Source of the DNA: Levilactobacillus suantsaii
Lineage (GTDB): Bacteria; Bacillota; Bacilli; Lactobacillales; Lactobacillaceae
Length of the DNA stretch: 64,000 nt
Direction of reading: 5' to 3'
Assembly (NCBI RefSeq): GCF_004115745.1
Contig: NZ_QXIL01000011.1
Coordinates: 1 to 64,000 of the forward strand
A model generated the notes under the pieces. That model saw only the letters and a list, made by a program, of their open reading frames with translations. It was not told the origin of the DNA and did not search any database. The position numbers and the translations under genes are program-made. Positions 34,812-44,676 of this stretch are shown piece after piece. Position 1 is the first letter of the stretch, and every line of letters starts with the position of its first letter.

Positions 34812-35678
34812 TTAGTCTTCGTCCGGAATCACAGTGGCCTTCTCGAGGTTAATGTTACGCAAAGCTAATGCATTGTAGGCGCTCTGGGTCATCTGGACTT
34901 CTTGGATGTATTGGATATCGTCGTTCAAAATTCCTAAGAGGTTCCCGCGGACTTCGTTTTGCTGGTCGAAGGGGTCTTCGGACAGGTGCAAGATGTTATG
35001 GGATTTGGTATAGCGCAAAGCCATCATTTCGACGCCCAGGTAGCAGACCGTCACCTGGTCTTGGACCGTCACCAACTTAGCCACCTGCTGGCAGATGAAT
35101 TGGTTGAGATTGTCATAGTGTTCCAGGACCTTTTGGGTGGTCGGGTCTTCAATCGTGATGTAGTTTAAGACCTTATCGTAATAATAGTAGCGAATGACGG
35201 GTTGACCGGCCAGGTTCAAAAATTGAAACTCTTGGGGGTCGCCTTCGTTGTAAAACAACAGGGTGTATTGCCGGCCGTCCGTAGCATACTCTTCCACGAT
35301 ATCGTTACTACCATCGGGATTGAAGTAATCGATCTCCTTTACGGCCCGATTGGTATTAGGGTAGAGCTTAAGCTGACCAATCGGGGCGCCATCGTATTCG
35401 AGGGCACAGTAGCCGTCCGCGTTCATTAAGATGTTCGTCTCCGTCGGCACCGGTGCTCGGTTGAAAAAAAGGTAGTCATCAGTATTGTAAGTGGTCCGTT
35501 TGGTGATGGCATCGTAGAGATTCAAACTGTGCTTAATCCCTTCCTGTTTCATGGTTCCGGCAAAATTCGGGGCCGACCCAATGGAAAGCAAATGCAGGTT
35601 GTTAGCCTGTAAGACCTTCTTTTCCTGGTGCCAAACGTCAGTGGTGGTGAAAACACCGTTAACTAGTTCATAGTGCAT
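34812..35678 (-). CDS. gtfB: GtfB-like glycosylation partner, shortened
   Basis: GtfB is the non-catalytic partner of GtfA that recognises the SRR protein during O-GlcNAc addition; it is usually about 440 aa. This protein has 288 aa. The segment KEIDYFNPDGSNDIVEEYATDGR matches the N-terminal beta-sheet domain of GtfB (VDWLYPDG...DHYNKYG). The match runs to the point equivalent to VQDRSVYKKLL (here MTQSAYNAL). The second Rossmann-like lobe of about 160 residues is absent, and no remains of it are found before the terminator. The start overlaps gtfA by 11 bp. It may be a natural short form or a truncated gene. Confidence 0.75.
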   Translation of the reverse strand: MHYELVNGVFTTTDVWHQEKKVLQANNLHLLSIGSAPNFAGTMKQEGIKHSLNLYDAITKRTTYNTDDYLFFNRAPVPTETNILMNADGYCALEYDGAPIGQLKLYPNTNRAVKEIDYFNPDGSNDIVEEYATDGRQYTLLFYNEGDPQEFQFLNLAGQPVIRYYYYDKVLNYITIEDPTTQKVLEHYDNLNQFICQQVAKLVTVQDQVTVCYLGVEMMALRYTKSHNILHLSEDPFDQQNEVRGNLLGILNDDIQYIQEVQMTQSAYNALALRNINLEKATVIPDED

Positions 35679-37116
35679 CGATTAACTTCCTCCAATCTGC
35701 GGCGATAACGTGGTCCTGGTAGCGTTGGATGGATGCGAGGGTGTTTACCCGTAACTGCTGGTAGTCGGCTGCTAAGAGACGCTTAAGGGCCAAATAGAGC
35801 TGATTGACGCTATAGTCGGCATCAGTCCGGTTAAAGTCTGCCAAGAAACCATTTTTACCCTCGGTGACCAATTCCTGTGCGCCGAAGCGGGCGTTGAAAG
35901 TCACGATGGGCAAACCAGCGTTTAATGCTTCGATGTAAGTCAGACCAAAGCCTTCCGAGTAAGATCCGGATAAGTAGGCATCGTATTTGGGGTACTGGGT
36001 GTCAAGGTCGGCGGATTGGCCCTTGAGGGTGATGTAATCGCCGGCGTGACCGTCCTCAATTGCCTGTTTGATGCGTTTCTGTTCTTCACCAGCTCCGTAA
36101 ATGTCAAAAACTAAGTTTACCCCGTCATCATCGTGGAGCTTAACCAACGCCTTGACGATGAAGGCGACATGTTTTTCAATCGCTAACCGTGACGCTGTGA
36201 TAAAGCGAAGCGGGTCATGGGGTTGTTTGGTGGTGTCGAACTGGGGATCGTCACGGACGCCGCCAACGGGAATCGTGACGAATTGTTTATCGTGGCCCGG
36301 AAAGTCGATCAACATATCTTGACGCTGTTGCTCGGTGGCCGTGACCACGTTGTCGACCCCGTCGAGGTGGGTCAATAAGTATTCGTTATAGTTGTTGAAT
36401 AAGGGGTAACGCGGGTCCTTACGGTTATTCAACTGGTCGGCGTGAATCACGTCGATAATTTTGACTTTATCGGAGTGCATCGGGAACAGGGCGACTTCTG
36501 GGTCGATGCCACGGTCGATCATGAAGATGTTTTTTTCGTTATAGGCCAAGTTGAGCCGTTCGAAGAAGTAGCGAATCAGTTGCATGCCGTTGCCGAAGAA
36601 GAGGTGCTCACCCCCGGCCTGATGGTAGAGGTGAATATTACGGATGATGACCTTGCGGTGCTGGTCGTCGTAGAACTGGAAATTAGCCATGCGTTGGCCG
36701 GTGTTGCGGTTGAAAATCTCCACGTGGTTGGACCCGACCAATAAAATTTTAGATTTTTTATGTTTATCGGGGTGCTTGATCATGTGGTCGACCACGTGCA
36801 GACCACTTTCCGTGTAAGTATCTCGTTTGCGGTGAGTGTTGGTGGAGTCGATGACCAGTTGGGTGCTGTGCTTGTAAAACTTCTGGGCGCCATGTTTGAG
36901 GTAGTCTTCGCCCAGAGCAAAGTATTCCCACATGTTGATGACCTGCTCGTTCGCTAGCCCCCAGCGACGCATCGGGGCCTGTAAGTCCCGGTTCAATCGG
37001 TAGAATAAGTAGCGGTATGGGAGCTGGGCCTGGTCCAAGACCTTTCCGCGGTAGAATTCGGCATGTTCCACCCCGGAGTTGCCCATCCCGATGGTTCCGT
37101 TTACAAAAAATATCAT
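35668..37116 (-). CDS. gtfA: accessory Sec O-GlcNAc transferase GtfA
   Basis: GtfA is a GT4-family GT-B enzyme that puts GlcNAc on Ser/Thr of SRR adhesins in the cytoplasm. This 482-aa copy starts IFFVNGTIGMGNSGVEHAEFYR, as in streptococcal GtfA. It carries the N-terminal beta-meander (HVEIFNRNTGQRMANFQFYDD), the nucleotide-sugar region SGSYSEGFGLTYIEALNAG and the E-x7-E type motif. The ATG follows AGGAGG at 7-8 nt and overlaps the asp3 stop (ATGA). A longer reading by 20 codons lacks a site. Confidence 0.95.
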   Translation of the reverse strand: MIFFVNGTIGMGNSGVEHAEFYRGKVLDQAQLPYRYLFYRLNRDLQAPMRRWGLANEQVINMWEYFALGEDYLKHGAQKFYKHSTQLVIDSTNTHRKRDTYTESGLHVVDHMIKHPDKHKKSKILLVGSNHVEIFNRNTGQRMANFQFYDDQHRKVIIRNIHLYHQAGGEHLFFGNGMQLIRYFFERLNLAYNEKNIFMIDRGIDPEVALFPMHSDKVKIIDVIHADQLNNRKDPRYPLFNNYNEYLLTHLDGVDNVVTATEQQRQDMLIDFPGHDKQFVTIPVGGVRDDPQFDTTKQPHDPLRFITASRLAIEKHVAFIVKALVKLHDDDGVNLVFDIYGAGEEQKRIKQAIEDGHAGDYITLKGQSADLDTQYPKYDAYLSGSYSEGFGLTYIEALNAGLPIVTFNARFGAQELVTEGKNGFLADFNRTDADYSVNQLYLALKRLLAADYQQLRVNTLASIQRYQDHVIAADWRKLIDAL

Positions 37117-37871
37117 AGCTGATCCTCCTGGTTCTGAACTGATTGTGGCTGCCAATGTCGTTCCAAGGCCTGCCACGCATCGAGGCCGCTAGCTTGTGGC
37201 GACGTGTGGGGCTGCGCGGCGAGAAAGGCATCTCGTTTTTGATTGAGCTGGTGGACCCAATTGGGGTCCCGTAATTGCTGCGGGGTCACGAATCCGACCA
37301 GATTGTTTGCATTGGGCGCAATCCAGAGCGGTTTAGTGGCATTTTGCCGGACCACGAGATCAACGTGACTGGTTTGAGCGGCCTTAGTGGTAATCTGGAC
37401 GGTTCCCAGCACCTGGTCGACGGTAAACGTATGGGTGGTAGCGGTGGTCTGCTCGGCTAACAGGAGGTAGCGAAACATGACCTGTTGGTGGTGGGTATTC
37501 ACTAGTTCAATGCGGTAATTGACCGCCGTCGATGGAAAGGTGAAGCGACCACTGGTGCCATCGAGAATGATGGGATCCAACTCGGCGTTCGTAGCATCGA
37601 AGAACCGCAGACGCAAGTAAACACCCCCGGCAATCACGGTGATGTTGCCGTCTAAAGTATAGGCCCTTCCAGGGGTCAGAATAGGTAGCTCACAACTCAG
37701 GTGTTCTTGACCGGCATTGCGTTGCGATCGCCAGTCATGAATGACTTCGCCCGGCGGCATCAGCGGTGCACGGTAACTGACGACGTGTTCGGGAGACACG
37801 CTGACCTGACACCCGTATTCGTAGGTGCTACGTAAGTGGGCGGGCCACAATAATAAGTACGCCAAACTCAT
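37113..37871 (-). CDS. asp3: accessory Sec protein Asp3
   Basis: This 252-aa protein matches Asp3 by position and by sequence: a beta-rich domain with VISYRAP-like start, LPxLxPGxxYTL and YLRLRFFD, then a long tail. Asp1, Asp2 and Asp3 form a cytoplasmic complex that binds SecA2 and the adhesin. It overlaps asp2 and gtfA by ATGA junctions, so the three are translationally coupled. The C-terminal extension (about 180-252) is longer than in streptococci. Confidence 0.9.
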   Translation of the reverse strand: MSLAYLLLWPAHLRSTYEYGCQVSVSPEHVVSYRAPLMPPGEVIHDWRSQRNAGQEHLSCELPILTPGRAYTLDGNITVIAGGVYLRLRFFDATNAELDPIILDGTSGRFTFPSTAVNYRIELVNTHHQQVMFRYLLLAEQTTATTHTFTVDQVLGTVQITTKAAQTSHVDLVVRQNATKPLWIAPNANNLVGFVTPQQLRDPNWVHQLNQKRDAFLAAQPHTSPQASGLDAWQALERHWQPQSVQNQEDQL

Positions 37872-39448
37872 GGGGACACCTCCTTAGAGGCGATCGTCCG
37901 GTCGAACGCGGTGGCGAGGATCATCCGGTACTGCTTGATGAACCAGGCGTTGACGGCGGGCGTATCGTCGTTGTGGCGGCCTAAGATGCCTTTATGCAGG
38001 AATTGCACGTGGGGAAAGGCCGTCGTAATCCAGTCGAACAGCTCCGGAAACGTGGTGTTATCGAAGTCGTCCTGTTGCATGTGGGCCACGGCAAAGGTGG
38101 TGTGGCTGAAGTCGCCCTGTTTGACCTGGGCCCAGATGCGGTCGTTGAGGTCCTGGGCGGTCTTTGCCGTCACGTCGCCGGTGTGGTCTAACAATAAATC
38201 AAACGAGGGTTGGAAATCCTGGGTCCGTTTGATTCGCCCATTGGTGGCCGTGGTCCCCAGGTTCAACAAGGGTTTACCGGCGATGATGGCGCGAGGCTTT
38301 AACTTGGCACCGTAGTAGAACGCCGCGACGGTGCCCTCGGAGATGCCCGATAGAATCAAGTCGTCGGGAGCAAATCCCAAGCGGTCCAAGGTGTCTTGGA
38401 TGACTTTTAAGAAGGCCGTTTCGTACGCCGGACTGCCCAAATAAAAGCCGCCCCCGTTGAGCCGGGGGTCACTGATCAATAAGAAGGGGGCACCCAAGCG
38501 TTCCATCATAAAGTTCCCTTCAAAGTGGTCGCTCAAGTTGAACCCACTGAAATACACGTTCAACGGTGGCTTAAGGTCACCGGCATCGAAGTAGGCGTAG
38601 AAGTTCTCGTTGAACGTTTGCGGAATATGGATGAACTGCCCACCGGGAAAGAGGCGGCCGTAAGTTTCGCGGGAACGGGAGATGTGGACTAAACCGATAT
38701 CCACGGTTCCTTGGCCCCGGGCTAAAAGGCTCAGAGTGTAGTAATAATCGGTACTGCCGAGGTGTAAAGTCTTGCACGTGGGATGGCGCGTCGGGTCGAA
38801 CGTGACCGTGTGGATTGGCTGATCCGTGGTTTGATTGATCAAGGTGAGTTGGTAACGGACCGTCACGTTGGGGCCTACCTGGCACTCCGGCTGAAAGAGC
38901 AGGTCACGAAACCGGGGCGCATACCCCTGGGCCTCCCAGATAGCGACCGGTTGTAGCGTCGCCCCAAAGTTGCCGGTGAGTGTCAGCCGGTAACGGCCAT
39001 AGCGGGTGATTCCTCCCTCAAAACTAGGCAGGACACGTAATTGGCTGTGGTCTAATTTAAAGGCATCCTGACCGGGGAACCAGTCGCGGTTGATGGTGTC
39101 CGTTAAGCGCTGCGGGTCCGTCATGTCGACGGCAAAGGCCCCCTTTAATTTCAATAGTTGCTGGACGTCCTGGCGCGGCGTGACACGCTGGTCGTACAGG
39201 ATGTGGTTGGCGGGCAACACTCGCAACACCGCGTCGTTCAACCAAGTGGCATCGCCACTTGGTAAGAGAAACAGGGCGTTACGCCACTGGGGCGTGAGTT
39301 GGCCGGCCAGCGTGAGGACGGACTGGGGCTCCTGGGGGTGTTGGGCGCGGTCCGGATAATAGACCCACTTGAAATCTGCTGTGAGCTTAGCGGGCTGGAT
39401 GACCGGCTGGCCGCCCAGTTGGACGACTGGCATCTGTGTGTTCGCCAT
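37868..39448 (-). CDS. asp2: accessory Sec protein Asp2
   Basis: This 526-aa protein has an N-terminal beta domain and a C-terminal alpha/beta-hydrolase-like domain. The nucleophile motif is GISEG (within LILSGISEGTVAAFYYG, near residue 368). In streptococci Asp2 is a GlcNAc O-acetyltransferase acting on the adhesin, and it is needed for export as well. The gene overlaps asp1 by 62 bp, a large overlap. A GGAGAG site lies upstream of the ATG inside asp1. Confidence 0.93.
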   Translation of the reverse strand: MANTQMPVVQLGGQPVIQPAKLTADFKWVYYPDRAQHPQEPQSVLTLAGQLTPQWRNALFLLPSGDATWLNDAVLRVLPANHILYDQRVTPRQDVQQLLKLKGAFAVDMTDPQRLTDTINRDWFPGQDAFKLDHSQLRVLPSFEGGITRYGRYRLTLTGNFGATLQPVAIWEAQGYAPRFRDLLFQPECQVGPNVTVRYQLTLINQTTDQPIHTVTFDPTRHPTCKTLHLGSTDYYYTLSLLARGQGTVDIGLVHISRSRETYGRLFPGGQFIHIPQTFNENFYAYFDAGDLKPPLNVYFSGFNLSDHFEGNFMMERLGAPFLLISDPRLNGGGFYLGSPAYETAFLKVIQDTLDRLGFAPDDLILSGISEGTVAAFYYGAKLKPRAIIAGKPLLNLGTTATNGRIKRTQDFQPSFDLLLDHTGDVTAKTAQDLNDRIWAQVKQGDFSHTTFAVAHMQQDDFDNTTFPELFDWITTAFPHVQFLHKGILGRHNDDTPAVNAWFIKQYRMILATAFDRTIASKEVSP

Positions 39449-40970
39449 AATCGATCACTTCTCTCCAATAAGCTAAAAGTTTAGGTTCTGCTAAATTTTC
39501 CAAGGCAGTGATACTGCTGACCAGGCTCTGGTTCCAATTAACCAGCGTCTTTAAGTAAAAGTCGAGGGACTGTGTCAGGTCGCGGGGGTGCTGGATGATT
39601 AGACCATTTTGGTGGTCGGTGACATACCCGGTGGCTGTGGCGTTGATTTGCGGGATGCCCGCACTGATGGCGGCAATCTGTAGTTGCAGATCCGGCATGG
39701 GCCCGAGGTCAATCAATAGTCGCGCTTGTCCCAGCAACTGTTCGCGGGCATTGTCGGTCAGATGGACTTGTAGTGTCACCCGCTGGCGTTGGGTCAACAC
39801 GTCTTGAATGGCTTGGGGGCAATCCGTGAGGCGAACGCCTTGCCCGCGTTGAATCTGGGTCCACAGCAAGTCGATAATCTGAGCTTGCGGGGATTCCAGG
39901 TCTACTTGGGCGTGGGCCAATAGCCGCGCGCGCAAGTCTTGTTCCAAGGCGTGTTGGCTACGCTGCGAAGTGGTGATGATGGCCAACTGATTTGTCTCAG
40001 CTTGGGTCAGCCAGGCGACCAATTGACTAGCCACGGTATGTTGGGCGGTGGTGGTCAAATGATTGACGGTCCAGACGAGTGTGGTTGCCGGCAGTTCGGT
40101 ACTGTGTCCCAGCGAAAGTGTTGTCGCGTAGGGTGAGATGACGTCGATGGGCGTCCCTACGTCGGCATTGACCAACGAAAACTTGGTCACCATCTGCTTG
40201 GTTGGGACGATGACGCGTTCCACGGCTCGCAACAGGTCATCCGGCAACGTCGGGGCCCGTTGTGTCGATAACAGATAGGCTACCCGGTGCTGGTGAGCCA
40301 ACTGCGTCAGAATGGTAGCGGTGGCCGGGTTAGCGTCCGCAATCAAGAGGTCGTGACGCTGGGCCAAGTGTTGCTGGACCGTGGTCGTAATCAAGGTTTC
40401 GAGTGAAGCCACAGTTCGTGTTGGCTGCCCATCAGGTCCTAACACCTGAATTGTAGTGTCGTTTACTTGACGCATCTTGGGTTGCCGGGTCGGGGAGAAC
40501 CAGAGTTTTTCTAACCGGTGATGGTGAGCATCGTAAGTGGTTTGGGTCGAACAGAATCCCCGGTCATCGTAGACCTTGACGATTTGTTGACCAGTCGTGG
40601 TGGTCAAATCAACTTCGCTCACGAAGCCAGCTGGATGGAAATGGACTTCACCGTAAATGCGGTCGTGACGGTACAGCAAAACGGTGTGGGCGAGGTAGGC
40701 AAATTGGGTATCTGCTGGTAAATCCAAGTCTTCCAGCCCTAAGGGTAACCCGGTGGCCCGAGTAACGCCCTGTAAGGCATCGAAGACGTTCCACCAAGGC
40801 AGTTGCGTCAGGTGGTTAGCTTGTAATTGATACCGGAGCCACGGCAACGGCTGGAGCAATAAGAGCTGGGTAGCCACCTGGTTATCCATGAATAGTTGGG
40901 CCAGCTTGACGACGGGCGTGTCGTTGAGCGCCGTCGCATCGCGGGACCACGCGGGAATAATCACAGTCAT
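39387..40970 (-). CDS. asp1: accessory Sec protein Asp1
   Basis: This 527-aa protein has the Asp1 beginning (MTVIIPAWSRD...WW) and a GT-B-like two-lobe fold without a clear catalytic site, as in known Asp1. It works with Asp2 and Asp3 to escort the glycosylated adhesin to SecA2. The stop lies 62 bp inside asp2, and the overlap region encodes an unusual basic, proline-rich tail (SRPTGRPAGHPAR). The start is 12 bases after the secY2 stop. Confidence 0.93.
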   Translation of the reverse strand: MTVIIPAWSRDATALNDTPVVKLAQLFMDNQVATQLLLLQPLPWLRYQLQANHLTQLPWWNVFDALQGVTRATGLPLGLEDLDLPADTQFAYLAHTVLLYRHDRIYGEVHFHPAGFVSEVDLTTTTGQQIVKVYDDRGFCSTQTTYDAHHHRLEKLWFSPTRQPKMRQVNDTTIQVLGPDGQPTRTVASLETLITTTVQQHLAQRHDLLIADANPATATILTQLAHQHRVAYLLSTQRAPTLPDDLLRAVERVIVPTKQMVTKFSLVNADVGTPIDVISPYATTLSLGHSTELPATTLVWTVNHLTTTAQHTVASQLVAWLTQAETNQLAIITTSQRSQHALEQDLRARLLAHAQVDLESPQAQIIDLLWTQIQRGQGVRLTDCPQAIQDVLTQRQRVTLQVHLTDNAREQLLGQARLLIDLGPMPDLQLQIAAISAGIPQINATATGYVTDHQNGLIIQHPRDLTQSLDFYLKTLVNWNQSLVSSITALENLAEPKLLAYWREVIDYGEHTDASRPTGRPAGHPAR

Positions 40971-40982
40971 CTTGTCAGCTCC

Positions 40983-42218
40983 TTAGTCAAAAATCTGGTA
41001 ACGGTTCTTATTGATCAAGCCCTTGATCTGGTCGGCCACGCCACCGACCATGCCGGCAAGAATCAAAACGGACCCCAAGTACAATGAGTAGTTGACGGCA
41101 GCCGGGTACCACAACCCAACGATTAACGGGCCGACGCCCACTAGCAAAATCAGAAAGTTCGAGATAAACGTTAGCAAGTTAAAGTGGTGCATGATGACCG
41201 CTTCGGTCGCGTCACCGGCCGGAACCCCGATCAAGTAGTCGTCACTTTCCCGTAAGGTCTTAGCCTGGCGGGAAGGCTGTAAGTTGATGTAGCCAAAGGC
41301 GTAGTTCAATAAAATCAACACCAGCGCATAGACCAGGATGCCCTGGGGCGTGCGGTAGGAGAACCAGGTCACGATGGCGTGTTGCAGTGGCGTGGTTGGT
41401 CCGACCGTTTGGTTGACGAAGTAGCGCGGCAACATGAACAGCGAACTGGAGAACATGAATGGCATCCCGGCTGAAGTCAGAACCTTGATTGGCAGGTAAG
41501 AATCCGAGTGTTCTTGGTCCAACATCGGTCGTTCGATGGGGAGGCGCAATTCAGCGGCGTTGGTGATGACACTCAGGACCAGGAAAATCGCCCCGATAAT
41601 GATTGCGGCAGTCAGGGTCGTAGCCGTAATCTTGAGGGGCACGTCTTCTGTGTCGCCGAACCCGTTGATCAGGTTCCCGGGGATGCCCCGCACGATACCA
41701 GGGATGATCAACGCCACACTGCTTCCAATCCCGATGGCGGCGTTTAGGTTGGCCAGCCAAGCGACGAACATCGCGCCGGCGACCAGAATGATAATGGTGC
41801 TGATAAAGACAATGTTAATTTGGGTGCCTGGAAAGTAGAACGTGTCCAGTGACCCGCGCACCAGGTAAACTACCTGAAAGGATTGGGCGATGGCCAAGAC
41901 CAACGTGATGCCGTATTTGCCCAGACTGACCTGGTGCGGGCTCAGGTGGCTAATGGCCTCGTCTCCCACGGCCTGAACTGCTTGCCAGATGATCATGGCA
42001 CTCATGAACGGGCCCATGCCGACGGAGAACAGGGTCTGGTTGGAAAAATCACTCCCGGTCACGTTAGCGAATAAGCGTAAAAAGGTGACGTGACTGATAG
42101 CGTCCTGCGCCGTGCTCACATCGAGGTTGGGCAACGGGATGGTTTGGCCGGTGACAAAGACCGCCAAAATCAGGACAGTCCAGCCCAGGCTGGTTAAAAA
42201 TTCACGATAGCGATGCAC
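40983..42218 (-). CDS. secY2: accessory Sec channel SecY2
   Basis: This 411-aa membrane protein has about ten spans and SecY features (SVGMGPFMSAMIIWQ, FGYINLQPSRQAKTLRESDDYLIGVPAGDATE). The family forms the channel used only for the SRR adhesin. It is shorter than housekeeping SecY and has shortened loops, as known for SecY2. It lies 15 bases after secA2 in the operon. Confidence 0.95.
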   Translation of the reverse strand: MHRYREFLTSLGWTVLILAVFVTGQTIPLPNLDVSTAQDAISHVTFLRLFANVTGSDFSNQTLFSVGMGPFMSAMIIWQAVQAVGDEAISHLSPHQVSLGKYGITLVLAIAQSFQVVYLVRGSLDTFYFPGTQINIVFISTIIILVAGAMFVAWLANLNAAIGIGSSVALIIPGIVRGIPGNLINGFGDTEDVPLKITATTLTAAIIIGAIFLVLSVITNAAELRLPIERPMLDQEHSDSYLPIKVLTSAGMPFMFSSSLFMLPRYFVNQTVGPTTPLQHAIVTWFSYRTPQGILVYALVLILLNYAFGYINLQPSRQAKTLRESDDYLIGVPAGDATEAVIMHHFNLLTFISNFLILLVGVGPLIVGLWYPAAVNYSLYLGSVLILAGMVGGVADQIKGLINKNRYQIFD

Positions 42219-42233
42219 AGCAAGATCACCTTT

Positions 42234-44612
42234 CTAAGGATAGGTTACGTCAATCGTCCCGTCCGCTTTGAAGTTAAATTCCGATAAAAGAAGGTTCTGG
42301 ACCGCCTGGTGAGCGAAGGCTCGCTTCATATTGGCGAAGGATCGCCGTCCGTCTTTTAAGTATTCCAAAAGCGGGTCATGTTGGGCAGTACTTCGGTTGG
42401 TCGCAATCTGGCGCAACTGTTGCAACATATCGACTTGGTCAATCCAGGCGTTGTCCAGCGATTTCAACAGGCACATGCGTTCAAAGTAGACTTGTTGGTC
42501 CTCATTAATATTCTTAAATTTTTTCTGCAATTGGTCAACCATTAACCGTCGTAAAAATTTAGCGGTTTGCTGTGATTGGGGAGTCCACTGCTGGTCAATG
42601 ACGTCGGCGATTACCAGTTGGTTATCGATGGTATTGAGCACGTAATCAGCCAAGACGTTGCGAGTCGGTTCGGGGTGGTCGCGCAAGAAGGCGTTAGTGG
42701 CCATCTTAAAGACGCTGGTTAACAAGGGCGTCAAATCGGGTTGCGTCATGATGGTCTGCCGGGTGGCATAGATGGTATCACGTTGGACCCGCATGATCTC
42801 GGCGTATTGTAAGGTCTGGTTTCGGGACTGGCGGTCTTCCCGTTCGGCATTGTGTTGTGCCTGGGTAATCAGGTGCTTGAAGCGGTGCCGAGTTATCCAA
42901 GACGGGTGGGCCGGTGCTTCATTTTTAGCCAACTGACGACGGTATTTCCGCAGCCACTTAGGACCGTGCTCCAGCAAGATCGAATCTTCAATGGAGACCA
43001 AGAAAATGGTTTCGCCCGGAGCACCTTGGCGGCCAGACCGGCCACGCAATTGGTTATCGACCCGGGCACTGTTCATTCGCTCGGTCCCCACGACCAGGAG
43101 GCCCCCGAGTTCTTTGACGCCAGGGCCCAGGGAAATATCGGTCCCCCGGCCGGCCATAGAAGTGGCGACCGTGACGGCACCGAGTTGGCCGGCCTCCTTG
43201 ACGATGAGGGCTTCCTTAGCGGCACTGCGCGCGTTTAAGAGGTTATGGGGAATCTCGTCGCGAAGTAGAATCCGGGAGAAAAGATTCGACAACGAGACGG
43301 AACCGGTTTCAATCAAGACCGGGCGACCCTTGTCGTGGGCCTGCTTGACTAGGGCCACGGCATGTTCGAGCTTAGTATCGGTGGTCATGAAGAGCTGGTC
43401 GGGCCGGTCGATGCGTTGCGAGGGTTTATTGGTCGGTACGGGGATGACCGAAAGGCGGTACGTCTCTTGGAGTTCCGCGGCGTCGGTCATCGCGGTGCCG
43501 GTCATGCCACTGAGATGGCTGAACATCCGAAAGAGGTTTTGAAAGGTGATGGACGCCATGGTCCGGGTCTGTGTGGAAACCGGGACTTGTTCCTTGGCTT
43601 CCAAGGCCTGGTGGAGGCCAGCTTCCAGTTTCATACCGGCTAGTTTTCGGCCATTCGACAGGTCCAAAAGTGAGATGCCGTCGTCATCGACCACGTAATC
43701 GCGGTCGCGCGTTAGCGTCTGGTGGGCCTTTAAGGCAAGGACGAGGTGCTGGTACAAGGTCCGGTGTTTTTCGGTCAAGAGCCCCGTGAGCCCCAGATAT
43801 TCCGACATGTGGGTGATTCCCGCTGGGGTGAACCAGACCTTCTTATGGTCGCTACTGCGTTCAAAATCCACGTCTAGTTTGAGTAAGCGAATGACCTGAT
43901 CGGCGATGCCAAAGAGGTTTGAGCGTACCCGTGGTGCCCCTGAGATGATCAATGGCATTTGTGCCGAATCCAACAACACCGCGTCAATCTCATCCAGCAA
44001 CGCAAAATGGAACCCCTGTAAGAAGCGGTCCTGCGTGGTGCCGGCCAGATTGTCCATCAGATAATCGAACCCCAGGGTGGAGTTGGTGGTGTAAACGATG
44101 TCGGCTTTGTAGATGCGCTGGAGATCCCGGTCGTGGGGGTCGCCGCCAGTTGGTGGCACTCCCGCCACGGCGGTGAGTCCCAACCAACGGTAGACCTTGC
44201 CCATCTTTTTGGCGTCCCGGTAAGCTAAGTATTCGTTGGCCGTGACCAGAAAGTTGCCACTCCCGGTCAGACCGTTTAAGTACATGGGTAAAGTGGCGGT
44301 CAGTGTCTTGCCTTCCCCGGTCTTCATTTCGGCGACGTTGCCGTCCTGCATGACCAATGCCCCGATGACCTGCACGTCGAACGGGAAAAGGCCTAGGACA
44401 CGACGGTCGGCTTCTCTCGCGACGGCGAAGGCAGGGATTTTAAGTGTATTTAACGATTGGCCCGCCGCTAGCTGCTGGCGAAAATGTGCCGTCTGAGCTT
44501 TGAGCTGGTCATCACTCATCGCACGGTATTTAGGTGCTAGGGCGGTGACCGCTTTCATTTGGCGAAAATAGCGTTGGGGCGTGTGTTCTGATTTGAGTGC
44601 CATATTGACCAT
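42234..44612 (-). CDS. secA2: accessory Sec motor ATPase SecA2
   Basis: This 792-aa motor has the Walker A motif TGEGKT, the DEIDAVLLDSA Walker B, and helicase motifs IETGSVSLS, ATSMAGRGTDI and LRGRSGRQG. It lacks the C-terminal zinc region of SecA1, and that is usual for SecA2. It is the first gene of the operon, whereas in streptococci secA2 follows asp3. The ATG used has GGAAAG very close; a second ATG at 44603 (MALKSEH) is also possible. Confidence 0.96.
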   Translation of the reverse strand: MVNMALKSEHTPQRYFRQMKAVTALAPKYRAMSDDQLKAQTAHFRQQLAAGQSLNTLKIPAFAVAREADRRVLGLFPFDVQVIGALVMQDGNVAEMKTGEGKTLTATLPMYLNGLTGSGNFLVTANEYLAYRDAKKMGKVYRWLGLTAVAGVPPTGGDPHDRDLQRIYKADIVYTTNSTLGFDYLMDNLAGTTQDRFLQGFHFALLDEIDAVLLDSAQMPLIISGAPRVRSNLFGIADQVIRLLKLDVDFERSSDHKKVWFTPAGITHMSEYLGLTGLLTEKHRTLYQHLVLALKAHQTLTRDRDYVVDDDGISLLDLSNGRKLAGMKLEAGLHQALEAKEQVPVSTQTRTMASITFQNLFRMFSHLSGMTGTAMTDAAELQETYRLSVIPVPTNKPSQRIDRPDQLFMTTDTKLEHAVALVKQAHDKGRPVLIETGSVSLSNLFSRILLRDEIPHNLLNARSAAKEALIVKEAGQLGAVTVATSMAGRGTDISLGPGVKELGGLLVVGTERMNSARVDNQLRGRSGRQGAPGETIFLVSIEDSILLEHGPKWLRKYRRQLAKNEAPAHPSWITRHRFKHLITQAQHNAEREDRQSRNQTLQYAEIMRVQRDTIYATRQTIMTQPDLTPLLTSVFKMATNAFLRDHPEPTRNVLADYVLNTIDNQLVIADVIDQQWTPQSQQTAKFLRRLMVDQLQKKFKNINEDQQVYFERMCLLKSLDNAWIDQVDMLQQLRQIATNRSTAQHDPLLEYLKDGRRSFANMKRAFAHQAVQNLLLSEFNFKADGTIDVTYP

Positions 44613-44640
44613 TTCTTTCCATCAAAGTTGACCCGATTCA

Positions 44641-44670
44641 TTGCTTTCCACACGTTAAGGTGGTTATAAT
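44641..44670 (+). promoter_or_regulatory. promoter of the asp4-gtf3 unit
   Basis: TTGCTT (44641-44646), an 18-bp spacer and TATAAT (44665-44670) face rightward. The first ATG of asp4 is only 7 bases after the -10. A partly overlapping minus-strand TATAAT (44668-44673) may serve secA2. Confidence 0.5.
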
Positions 44671-44676
44671 TATAGC

